Position numbers and translations under genes: made by a program
DNA from: an uncultured Amaricoccus sp.
Lineage (GTDB): Bacteria > Pseudomonadota > Alphaproteobacteria > Rhodobacterales > Rhodobacteraceae
Assembly: GCF_937858865.1 (NCBI RefSeq)
Contig: NZ_CALLYO010000522.1
Span: 1-6,672 of the forward strand
DNA length: 6,672 nucleotides
Direction: 5' to 3'
Part shown: positions 1-5,715 of the stretch, in pieces
Layout of the letters: every line of letters starts with the position of its first letter
How positions within the stretch are numbered: position 1 is the stretch's first letter
Notes under the pieces: model-generated
Databases searched by the model: none
The model's input: the letters and a program-made list of their open reading frames with translations, nothing else
Told to the model about the DNA's origin: nothing

Positions 1-66
1 GCGACTCCCCTCAAGCATTTGAAATCCCTCGCTCCTGCCGGGCGCGTTTACCCGGCGTTCACGAAT

Positions 67-84
67 GCCGGCGCCGGCGCCGGC
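67..84. repeat. Three tandem copies of the palindromic hexamer GCCGGC
   Basis: Positions 67-72, 73-78 and 79-84 each read GCCGGC. The unit is its own reverse complement, so the tract can fold on itself or slip during replication. It lies outside any supported gene. It may be no more than local GC-rich sequence, and no function is claimed. Confidence 0.6.
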
Positions 85-132
85 CGCGATCCCGATGGAA
101 GCTTCCGTAGTCGGCTGCCCGGCGGCCGGAAG

Positions 133-160
133 GTGACAGCCGCGGCGGAATGCCTATATC
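133..160 (+). promoter_or_regulatory. Candidate sigma70-type promoter of the ABC transporter gene
   Basis: A -35-like GTGACA (133-138; five of six consensus bases) is followed after 16 bases by a -10-like TATATC (155-160; four of six). Transcription would start near 167, giving a leader of about 100 bases before the ATG at 265. The match is decent for high-GC DNA but rests on sequence alone. Confidence 0.4.
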
Positions 161-264
161 GGGAGAGGCGAGGGTCCGCTGCGGGCCGGAAACACGAGGG
201 TCGCGGAACGTCACCGGATGCAACCTGTATTTGAAGTCAATGGCTTGAGCATGGTTTCGCGCGC

Positions 265-2094
265 ATGAAGCGGCTCGCCGACCTCATCGACGCCTTCGCG
301 CCGGCGGACGGGCCGCCGCCCGACCGGCTGGGGCGGTTCTTCCTCTGGGTGCTGCGCGGCTCGGTCCCGGCGATCCTGCTGGCGCTGCTGGTCTCCGTCG
401 CGGTCGGCGCCACCGAGGTCGCCGCCGCGGCGATCATCGGCCGCCTTATCGACCTCGCCCAGGCGCGCGGGGCCGAGGGGCTCATCGCCGGGAGCTGGCC
501 GTGGCTGGTCGGGGCGGTCCTCTTCTTTCTCGTCCTGCGCCCCTGCCTGATGGGGCTGAGCGCGGCGCTGAACGCGCTCACCCTCGGCCCCAACCTCTAC
601 CCGCTGGTGCTGTCGCGGCTGCACCGGCACACGCTCGGCCAGGCGCTCTCCTTCTTCGATGACGACTTCGCCGGCCGCATCGCGCAGAAGCAGCAGCAGA
701 CGGCGCGGGCGGTGACCGAGGCGATCAGCGAATCGGTCAACACCTTCGGCCTCGCGGTGACCGCCGTCGTCGGGGCGGCGGCGGTGATGGGCCGGATCAA
801 CCCCTGGCTGGCGGTCGGGATGCTGGTCTGGATCTCGGGCTACGTCGTGCTGATCCGCCACTTCATGCCGCGCATCCGCGCCCGCTCCAAGGCCCGCGCC
901 GCGGCGCGGGCGGTGGTGACCGGGCAGGTCGTCGACACGCTGACCAACATCGCCACCGTGAAGCTCTTCAGCCACGGCAGCCACGAGGACGAGGCGGCGC
1001 TCGACGCGCTCGGCGGCTACCGCGGGGCGCAGATCGACTTCGGCGCGACGAGCGCGCTCTTCCGCTTCTGGCTGATGACGCTGGCCGGCGTCCTGCCGGT
1101 GCTGCTGATCGGCGGCGCGCTGCTGCTCTGGACCCGCGGCGCCGCCACGGCCGGCGACATCGCGACCGCCGGGCTCCTCGCCACCCGCATCGCGCAGATG
1201 TCGGGCTGGGTCAGCATGACCGCCATGGGCATCTTCTCGAACATCGGCGAGATCGAGGACGGGATGCGCACCCTCTCGCCGCCGCACACCATCACCGACG
1301 CCCCGGGCGCCCGCCAGCCCTCGACCGCGCGCGGCGCCGTCGACTTCGAGGAGGTCAGCTTCGGCTACGGCCGCCCGCGCCCGGCGCTCAACGGCTTCAC
1401 GCTGCACGTCCGGCCCGGCGAGCGGGTGGCGCTGGTCGGCCGCTCCGGGGTGGGCAAGACCACCGCGGTCTCGCTGCTCCTGCGCCTCTACGACGTCGAG
1501 AGCGGGCGCATCCTGCTCGACGGGGTCGACATCCGCGAGCTGACCCAGGACGCGCTGCGCGCCCAGATCGGCATGGTCCGGCAGGAGACGGCGATGTTCA
1601 ACCGCTCGGCGATCGAGAACATCCGCTACGGCCGGCCGGAGGCGACCGACGAGGAGGTCTACGAGGCGGCCCGCCGCGCCGAGGCGCACGACTTCATCCT
1701 CGGCCTGCGCGACGTGCGCGGGCGGACCGGCTATGCCGCCCACCTCGGCGAGCGCGGGGTCAAGCTCTCGGGCGGCCAGCGCCAGCGGATCGCGCTCGCC
1801 CGCGTCATCCTGAAGGATGCGCCGGTGCTGGTGCTCGACGAGGCGACGAGCGCGCTCGACAGCGAGGTCGAGGCGGCGATCCAGGAGACGCTCGACACGG
1901 TGATGGAGGGCAAGACGGTCATCGCCATCGCCCACCGCCTCTCGACCATCGCGCGGATGGACCGGATCGTCGTGCTCGAGGATGGCCGCATCGTCGAGGA
2001 GGGCAACCACGCCCGGCTCCTCGCCCAGGGCGGCCGCTACGCCCGCTTCTGGCGCCACCAGTCCGGCGGCTTCATCAACCTCGCCGCAGAGTGA
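265..2094 (+). CDS. ABC transporter, fused permease and ATPase (MsbA/ABCB-type half-transporter)
   Basis: A 609-residue half-transporter expected to work as a homodimer in the inner membrane, using ATP to drive export. The N-terminal part (about 30-325) has roughly six hydrophobic segments, for example 33-60, 79-100, 160-200 and 265-290. The C-terminal nucleotide-binding domain has every key motif: A-loop Tyr368, Walker A GRSGVGKT (392-399), Q-loop Gln440, X-loop-like HLGERG (493-498), signature LSGGQ (501-505), Walker B VLVLDE (521-526), D-loop SALD (529-532) and H-loop His557. The length is normal for the family. ATG 265 is the only in-frame start after the stop at 232-234, and its ribosome binding site is weak. 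The sequence does not reveal the substrate: lipids, peptides and drugs are all possible. The gene converges on the regulator and has no evident functional link to the operon further right. Confidence 0.93.
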   Translation: MKRLADLIDAFAPADGPPPDRLGRFFLWVLRGSVPAILLALLVSVAVGATEVAAAAIIGRLIDLAQARGAEGLIAGSWPWLVGAVLFFLVLRPCLMGLSAALNALTLGPNLYPLVLSRLHRHTLGQALSFFDDDFAGRIAQKQQQTARAVTEAISESVNTFGLAVTAVVGAAAVMGRINPWLAVGMLVWISGYVVLIRHFMPRIRARSKARAAARAVVTGQVVDTLTNIATVKLFSHGSHEDEAALDALGGYRGAQIDFGATSALFRFWLMTLAGVLPVLLIGGALLLWTRGAATAGDIATAGLLATRIAQMSGWVSMTAMGIFSNIGEIEDGMRTLSPPHTITDAPGARQPSTARGAVDFEEVSFGYGRPRPALNGFTLHVRPGERVALVGRSGVGKTTAVSLLLRLYDVESGRILLDGVDIRELTQDALRAQIGMVRQETAMFNRSAIENIRYGRPEATDEEVYEAARRAEAHDFILGLRDVRGRTGYAAHLGERGVKLSGGQRQRIALARVILKDAPVLVLDEATSALDSEVEAAIQETLDTVMEGKTVIAIAHRLSTIARMDRIVVLEDGRIVEEGNHARLLAQGGRYARFWRHQSGGFINLAAE

Positions 2095-2143
2095 CGGTGG
2101 CAAGGCGCCGAAACCCGCCGAGGGGCCGCTTGTGGATGCAACG

Positions 2144-2161
2144 GGAGGAGGCCGCTCTTCC
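2144..2161. other. Small hairpin between convergent genes
   Basis: GGAGGAG (2144-2150) can pair with CTCTTCC (2155-2161) around a GCCG loop, with one G-U pair. It sits in the 66-base gap between the ABC gene stop and the regulator stop, and its right arm touches the regulator stop codon (2161-2163). There is no T-run on either strand, so it is at best a weak or Rho-assisted bidirectional termination signal. Confidence 0.25.
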
Positions 2162-2856
2162 TACGCGGGCGGAACGAAGCGGAAGCGGCAGGACTTGCCG
2201 CCGCGCTGCATGCACTCCTGATGCTCGACCTGCGCGCCCATGAGGCCCGACAGGAATCCCAGATCGAACCGGCAGACCTCGGTGAATTCCTTCGAGAGGT
2301 CGTGGTAGACGCAATTCTTGCAGGAGATGCGCGGCAGCCGATCCCCCGGCTGCGGATCGACCAGTCGCGCCGCGAAGCCGGTCTCGTTCATGATCGTGAC
2401 GATCTCGACCACCCGTTCGGCGCGCGTCTTGCCGACGAGGCGCGGAATCGCGACCGCCGAAAGGTCGACCCCCATGTTGTACATGTATTCGGCGAAGCGC
2501 TCCTCGCCGATCTCCTTGCGGAGACCGAGCAGGAGGGCGCGGGAGAACCAGGAATATTGCTTCGGGAAGAGGCTCTTTCCGACGTCTGACAAAGCGTAGA
2601 CGTTTCCCGGCCGGCCGCCGGTGCTCTTGGCCAGGCTCCTTTGCACGTATCCGTCCCGCTCCAGCGCCGCGAGATGCTGGTTGACGGCGCTGCGGCTCAA
2701 TCCGGTCTCGCTGCTGAGGTCGTCGACCGTCAGGCCGCTGTCCGAATCGAGCAGCAGGGCGAGAAACTGCTTCTGGCTCGGCCCGAGGCGAGCCAGCGCG
2801 TCCGAGGTGCTCTGGGTGTTGGGCGGCTGCTGCAGCACGGGGAAGAAAGCGGTCAT
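2161..2856 (-). CDS. SufR/DeoR-like winged-helix transcriptional regulator with cysteine-rich C-terminal domain
   Basis: A 231-residue DNA-binding regulator. Residues about 27-95 form a winged helix-turn-helix: TVDDLSSETGLSRSAVNQHL is the helix-turn-helix and KSTGGRPGNVYALS the wing, as in DeoR/ArsR-like and SufR proteins. The C-terminal part (about 179-231) carries Cys179, Cys182, Cys195, Cys215 and Cys223. The pair Cys182-X12-Cys195 and the closing GGKSCRFRF segment resemble the Fe-S-binding end of SufR, so the protein may sense iron, oxygen or redox state (inference). I prefer the ATG at 2856, which has a weak GTGGA six bases upstream and leaves an inverted repeat (2884-2898) free as a control site. 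An alternative ATG at 2886 would add ten residues (MAVSLSCGCR) and has no visible ribosome binding site. The gene is divergent from the acyl-CoA dehydrogenase operon and so is a natural candidate to regulate it and itself. Confidence 0.85.
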   Translation of the reverse strand: MTAFFPVLQQPPNTQSTSDALARLGPSQKQFLALLLDSDSGLTVDDLSSETGLSRSAVNQHLAALERDGYVQRSLAKSTGGRPGNVYALSDVGKSLFPKQYSWFSRALLLGLRKEIGEERFAEYMYNMGVDLSAVAIPRLVGKTRAERVVEIVTIMNETGFAARLVDPQPGDRLPRISCKNCVYHDLSKEFTEVCRFDLGFLSGLMGAQVEHQECMQRGGKSCRFRFVPPA

Positions 2857-2883
2857 ACGACATCCACATGAAAGCGACACCGC

Positions 2884-2898
2884 CATGCCGCTGGCATG
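2884..2898. promoter_or_regulatory. Inverted repeat CATGCC-N3-GGCATG, candidate operator
   Basis: Perfect six-base arms (2884-2889 and 2893-2898) flank GCT. The repeat lies in the divergent control region, 27 bases upstream of the preferred regulator start and probably just downstream of that gene's transcription start. That position would suit autorepression. If the regulator actually starts at 2886 the repeat would overlap its start codon. Confidence 0.4.
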
Positions 2899-2903
2899 AC
2901 AGC

Positions 2904-2930
2904 CTTGCGCCTTTTGGTGGATAACGCAAG
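2904..2930. promoter_or_regulatory. Spaced inverted repeat CTTGCG-N15-CGCAAG, candidate operator
   Basis: Perfect six-base arms (2904-2909 and 2925-2930) have centres 21 bases apart, two helical turns, so both half-sites face the same side of the DNA as expected for a dimeric regulator. The site lies just upstream of the -35 element of the rightward promoter and over the -10/start region of the proposed leftward promoter. Such a placement could activate one gene and repress the other. Confidence 0.4.
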
Positions 2931-2947
2931 AATTACTTTTGACTCAA
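2918..2947 (-). promoter_or_regulatory. Possible leftward promoter of the regulator gene
   Basis: On the minus strand TTGAGT (2947-2942) is followed after 18 bases by TATCCA (2923-2918). The match is only modest. Its -35 overlaps the -35 of the rightward promoter on the opposite strand, giving a back-to-back arrangement. Transcription would start near 2911. Confidence 0.25.
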
Positions 2948-2949
2948 AA
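2937..2949. promoter_or_regulatory. Palindrome TTTTGA-C-TCAAAA over the -35 region
   Basis: Perfect six-base arms (2937-2942 and 2944-2949) surround a single C. The palindrome covers the whole -35 hexamer of the rightward promoter and the candidate -35 of the leftward one. A protein bound here should block RNA polymerase in both directions. It does not match the SufR consensus I know (CAAC-N6-GTTG) or the FNR box spacing. Confidence 0.4.
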
Positions 2950-2967
2950 AACCGTACAAAGTAGCTT
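2939..2967 (+). promoter_or_regulatory. Sigma70-type promoter of the acyl-CoA dehydrogenase/ETF operon
   Basis: TTGACT (2939-2944; five of six consensus bases) is followed after the optimal 17 bases by TAGCTT (2962-2967), which keeps the key first, second and last -10 positions. It lies in an AT-rich island (35% GC over 2911-2970) inside otherwise very GC-rich DNA. Transcription would start near 2974, leaving a leader of about 65 bases before the ATG at 3040. That leader begins with a short CGGGC-GAC-GCCCG hairpin (2976-2988). Confidence 0.55.
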
Positions 2968-3039
2968 AACCGGGCCGGGCGACGCCCGCAAGATGGCGCG
3001 CACGTGCCCAACCAGAGGAACGCACGGAGGGAACACCCG

Positions 3040-4362
3040 ATGATCGACTTCACGCTGACGTCTGAGCAGAAAGCGCTTCAGCAGGTCGCCAGAGAGTTCG
3101 CCCAGGATGTCCTGAAGCCGATCGTCCGGGAAGCGGACGCCGAGCCGGACCCGCAGAAGGGCTTCCAGATGATCAAGCCCGCCTACGAGAAGGCCTACGA
3201 GCTCGGCTTCGCGATGTGCTTCCTGCCGAAGGAGTATGGCGGCGGCGGGGTGTCGAACGTCGACCTCTTGATCGCGGCGGAGGAGATCACCGCCGTCGAC
3301 CCGGGCTTCGGCTGCGTCCTGCTCGTGAACGGGCTGGCGCTTCTGCCGCTGGTCTGGTTCGGCAAGGAGGAGCAGAGGAAGAAGTGGCTCACCCTCGCCT
3401 GCAACGATCCGAAGAAGAGCTTCCTCGCCGGCTGGGTGGTGTCGGAGCCGGCCGGATCGCCGGGCGGAACCGCCAACTTCGACCATCCGAGCCCGCAGGC
3501 CGGCATCCAGGTCACCGCCGACCTGAAGAACGGCGAGTATGTCATCAACGGGCGCAAGTACTGGCCGTCGAGCGCCGCGGGCTGGGACATGCAGGGCGCG
3601 GACGTCAGCGTGGTCGTGGTGCGGACCGACCGGCAGAAGGGCGGCAAGGGCGGCCTCTCGTGCATCATCGTTCCGCGGGGCACGCCGGGCGTCACCTACG
3701 AGCCCTGCATCGACACGATGGGGCACCGGCTGAACCAGAACTGCGACATCCGCTATGACAACGTGCGGGTTCCGGAGGAGAACGTCTTCGCGCTCGGCGA
3801 GGGCGATCTCGTCATCAGCAAGGCCTTCACCTGGTCGGGCCCGGTGGCGGGGATCGCCGGCGTCGGCGTGGCGCGAACCGCCTACGAATATGCGCTGAAC
3901 TGGGCGAAGACCTATACCGCGGGTGGGCTCGATCCGATCATCTACCACCAGAATGTCGGCTACATGCTGACCGACGTGGCGATGAAGATCGAGGCGGCGC
4001 GGTATCTGAGCTGGAAGGCGGCCGCCTATGCCGACAGCTACGACTGCGAGAACTATTCGCTCGGCGCCATGTCGAAGATCTTCGGCGGCGAGACCGCGAT
4101 GCAGTGCGTCTACGACTGCATGCGGGTCGTCGGGATCAACAGCTACGATCGCCGCAGCCATCCCTTCGACAAGCTGATGCGCGACGTGCTCTGCTTCCCG
4201 ATCTACGACGCGGGCAACATGGGCATGCAGCGGCGGAAGATCTGGGGGATGCTGGCGCACCCGAGCTTCAACCCGCGCTCCTTCGTGGACCACGAACTCG
4301 TCGAGTTCACGCGCGAGATGGAGGGTATCGGCTCGGTGACCGCGCGGCCGGGCGCAGCCTGA
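3040..4362 (+). CDS. Acyl-CoA dehydrogenase family flavoprotein with Asp at the catalytic-base position
   Basis: A 440-residue soluble FAD enzyme expected to oxidise an acyl-CoA to the 2,3-enoyl-CoA and pass electrons to ETF. The family pattern is clear: N-terminal helical domain (about 5-125), flavin-contact segment WVVSEPAGSPGGTANFD (132-148) followed by the beta domain (to about 250), and a C-terminal helical domain ending in an RD..CFPIYDAGNMGMQRR segment (381-399). In medium- and short-chain members that last segment reads IYEGT and its Glu is the catalytic base; here the residue is Asp390. The alternative Glu of isovaleryl-CoA dehydrogenase is also absent from the aligned helix (FTWSGPVAGIAG, 263-274). 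At 440 residues it is longer than the usual 380-400, partly through the 138-155 loop and the C-terminal tail. ATG 3040 is chosen over an in-frame GTG at 3004 because GGAGGG (3026-3031) lies eight bases before it. It is the first gene of the operon; its substrate is not predictable. Confidence 0.92.
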   Translation: MIDFTLTSEQKALQQVAREFAQDVLKPIVREADAEPDPQKGFQMIKPAYEKAYELGFAMCFLPKEYGGGGVSNVDLLIAAEEITAVDPGFGCVLLVNGLALLPLVWFGKEEQRKKWLTLACNDPKKSFLAGWVVSEPAGSPGGTANFDHPSPQAGIQVTADLKNGEYVINGRKYWPSSAAGWDMQGADVSVVVVRTDRQKGGKGGLSCIIVPRGTPGVTYEPCIDTMGHRLNQNCDIRYDNVRVPEENVFALGEGDLVISKAFTWSGPVAGIAGVGVARTAYEYALNWAKTYTAGGLDPIIYHQNVGYMLTDVAMKIEAARYLSWKAAAYADSYDCENYSLGAMSKIFGGETAMQCVYDCMRVVGINSYDRRSHPFDKLMRDVLCFPIYDAGNMGMQRRKIWGMLAHPSFNPRSFVDHELVEFTREMEGIGSVTARPGAA

Positions 4363-4386
4363 TCGACGCGGGACCTTCGAGGACGC

Positions 4387-4412
4387 GCCGGCCCGATCCC
4401 GATCGGGCCGGC
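4387..4412 (+). other. Strong intra-operon hairpin before the membrane subunit gene
   Basis: GCCGGCCCGAT (4387-4397) pairs perfectly with ATCGGGCCGGC (4402-4412) around a four-base CCCG loop, giving an 11-bp GC-rich stem. It fills the 66-base gap between the dehydrogenase stop and the next start, ending three bases before the likely ribosome binding site (GGAG, 4415-4418). No T-run follows, so it is unlikely to be a full terminator. It may protect the upstream mRNA end, attenuate read-through or affect translation of the next gene. Confidence 0.6.
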
Positions 4413-4428
4413 CGGGAGCAGGCGCGTC

Positions 4429-5715
4429 ATGGCAGAGCAAGCGATACGGGAGACCTTCGGCCTGATGCCGCCGGGGACGTCGCATTATCTCTACGTCGTC
4501 TTCGCGCCGTTCGCCCTGGTCTTCGCCTACGGCGCCTATCTCCGGCTCGCCCGGTCGGGGCTGATCGACCTCGTCAGGGGAGGATCGGGCGGGATCGCAG
4601 GCGCCCTCGGCCGACTGGGCTGGTATGCGCTCCTGCAACGGCGCGTCGCCGCGCGCCCGCGGGGGTATGCGCATCTCGGCATCTTCTACGGTTTCCTGGC
4701 GCTCTTCGCCGGCACCACCATTGTCTTCATCGACTGGGACATCCTGCGCCCGCTCGGGGTCAGGTTGCTCGCCGGGGCGCCCTACCTCCTGCTCGAGTCG
4801 TTCCTCGACGCCCTCGGGGTGGCGTTCGTCGTCGGCCTTTGCGTCGCGCTGGTGTGGCGGCTCGCGAGGCTCCGCACGAGCACGCCCGACCAGCGTGCCG
4901 TGCAACTGCAGTTCCTCGGCCTGATCGGCGGCCTCCTCTTTCTCGGCCTGACCGGTTTCCTGCTCGAGGGCCTGCGCATCCTGTTGCGTCCGGCCTCCTG
5001 GACCGACGTCTCCTTCGTCGGGACGGCCGTCGCCGGCTTCCTGTCGGGCGCCGTCTCGCCCGGGACCGCGCAGGAGATCTATGTCGGGCTCTGGTGGAGC
5101 CACGCGGTGGTCGCGTTCACGCTGATCGCGCTCCTTCCCTTCACCGTGTTCCTTCACGCCGGGGCGGCGCCGCTCAACGTCATGGCCCAGCCGGGCCTCC
5201 CGCGCCGGGAGCTCGACGCGCCATTCGACCTGCGGGAGGTGATGGAATCGGGGAACTTCGATCTGCAGCCCGGAGTCGCGACGGTGGCGGGCTTCGACGC
5301 CGGGCGGCGCTTCGCGCTCCTCGCCTGCACCAACTGCGGGCGCTGCGACGAGGTCTGTCCGGCGGTGGCGATGGGAACGGCGCTGTCGCCGCGCCGGCTG
5401 GTGCAGTCGCTGCGCCGCCAGGTCCTGGAGGCGAAGACCGAGGAGGACCTTCTCGACACCGCAGTGGTGTCGCCGGAAGCGCTCTGGGCCTGCACCACCT
5501 GTGCCGCCTGCGTCATGGCCTGCCCGGTCCTGATCCGGCCCGTCGACTACATCGTGCCAATGCGGCGCGAAGAGGTCTCGCGCCAGCATCTGGACGCGCG
5601 GCAGGGCGCCCTTCTCGCCAATCTCGGGCGCAGCGCCAATCCGTTCGGGCTTCCTCCCGACCGCAGGGACGATCTGCCCGGGTCCCTCGCGCAAGCTGAC
5701 GGGGTGGAGTCATGA
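4429..5715 (+). CDS. NarI-like membrane cytochrome b / double [4Fe-4S] subunit, EMO-type ETF:quinone oxidoreductase (membrane half)
   Basis: A 428-residue membrane electron carrier. The N-terminal part has about five hydrophobic helices (21-41, 81-103, 119-147, 160-186, 218-243). Helix 2 has His82, and the last helix has His225 and His243 within a WWSH...P...LHAGAAPLN pattern. Their spacing of 18 equals that of the heme-ligating His187 and His205 of NarI, so at least one b-type heme is likely. After the last helix come two ferredoxin motifs of the CxxCxxCxxxCP type, Cys300/303/306/310 and Cys355/358/361/365, for two [4Fe-4S] clusters facing the cytoplasm. No signal peptide is seen. The likely role (inference) is to pass electrons from reduced ETF to membrane quinone, as in EMO enzymes of fatty-acid oxidisers. 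GGAG at 4415-4418 supports the start. The end overlaps the next gene by ATGA. DsrM/HdrE-like or respiratory oxidoreductase roles are less likely given the ETF gene downstream. Confidence 0.85.
   Translation: MAEQAIRETFGLMPPGTSHYLYVVFAPFALVFAYGAYLRLARSGLIDLVRGGSGGIAGALGRLGWYALLQRRVAARPRGYAHLGIFYGFLALFAGTTIVFIDWDILRPLGVRLLAGAPYLLLESFLDALGVAFVVGLCVALVWRLARLRTSTPDQRAVQLQFLGLIGGLLFLGLTGFLLEGLRILLRPASWTDVSFVGTAVAGFLSGAVSPGTAQEIYVGLWWSHAVVAFTLIALLPFTVFLHAGAAPLNVMAQPGLPRRELDAPFDLREVMESGNFDLQPGVATVAGFDAGRRFALLACTNCGRCDEVCPAVAMGTALSPRRLVQSLRRQVLEAKTEEDLLDTAVVSPEALWACTTCAACVMACPVLIRPVDYIVPMRREEVSRQHLDARQGALLANLGRSANPFGLPPDRRDDLPGSLAQADGVES

Larger units (their letters stand above)
1..264. other. Leader region without a convincing gene
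   Basis: No protein I recognise is encoded here. A short + strand frame (19-234) is open but its product, rich in Arg, Gly and Ala, has no domain, and I see no ribosome binding site for it. The stretch contains three tandem copies of GCCGGC (67-84), a short GC-rich inverted repeat (GCCGGG 37-42 with CCCGGC 51-56) without a following T-run, and a candidate promoter at 133-160. It is best read as upstream regulatory DNA of the ABC transporter gene plus the flank of whatever lies to the left. Confidence 0.5.

Noticed and set aside
37..56. GCCGGG/CCCGGC inverted repeat as a terminator of an upstream gene
   Set aside because: Six-base stem with an eight-base loop and no following T-run; too weak, and no upstream gene is visible.
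19..234. Small + strand open frame as a gene
   Set aside because: No ribosome binding site, no recognisable domain, and it overlaps the candidate promoter of the ABC gene.
211..2103. A 630-codon open frame on the minus strand opposite the ABC transporter
   Set aside because: Same reasoning: the product is biased in composition (Arg, Ala, Asp, His) and the sense strand has every ABC motif intact.
2144..2161. Convergent-gap hairpin as an intrinsic terminator
   Set aside because: The stem is short with a G-U pair and there is no T-run on either strand, so only a low-confidence site was listed.
2937..2949. TTTTGACTCAAAA as an FNR or SufR box
   Set aside because: The arms fit neither TTGAT-N4-ATCAA nor CAAC-N6-GTTG, so it is reported only as an unassigned palindrome.
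2944..5694. A 916-codon open frame on the minus strand across the dehydrogenase and membrane subunit genes
   Set aside because: It is antisense to genes with clear catalytic and cofactor motifs, its product is a low-complexity Arg/Ala/Asp/His-rich chain with no domain, and such long shadow frames are expected in high-GC coding DNA.
4104..5699. A 531-codon + strand frame overlapping the end of the dehydrogenase and the membrane subunit
   Set aside because: Out of frame with both real genes, Arg/Ala-rich, and without any motif; a composition shadow.
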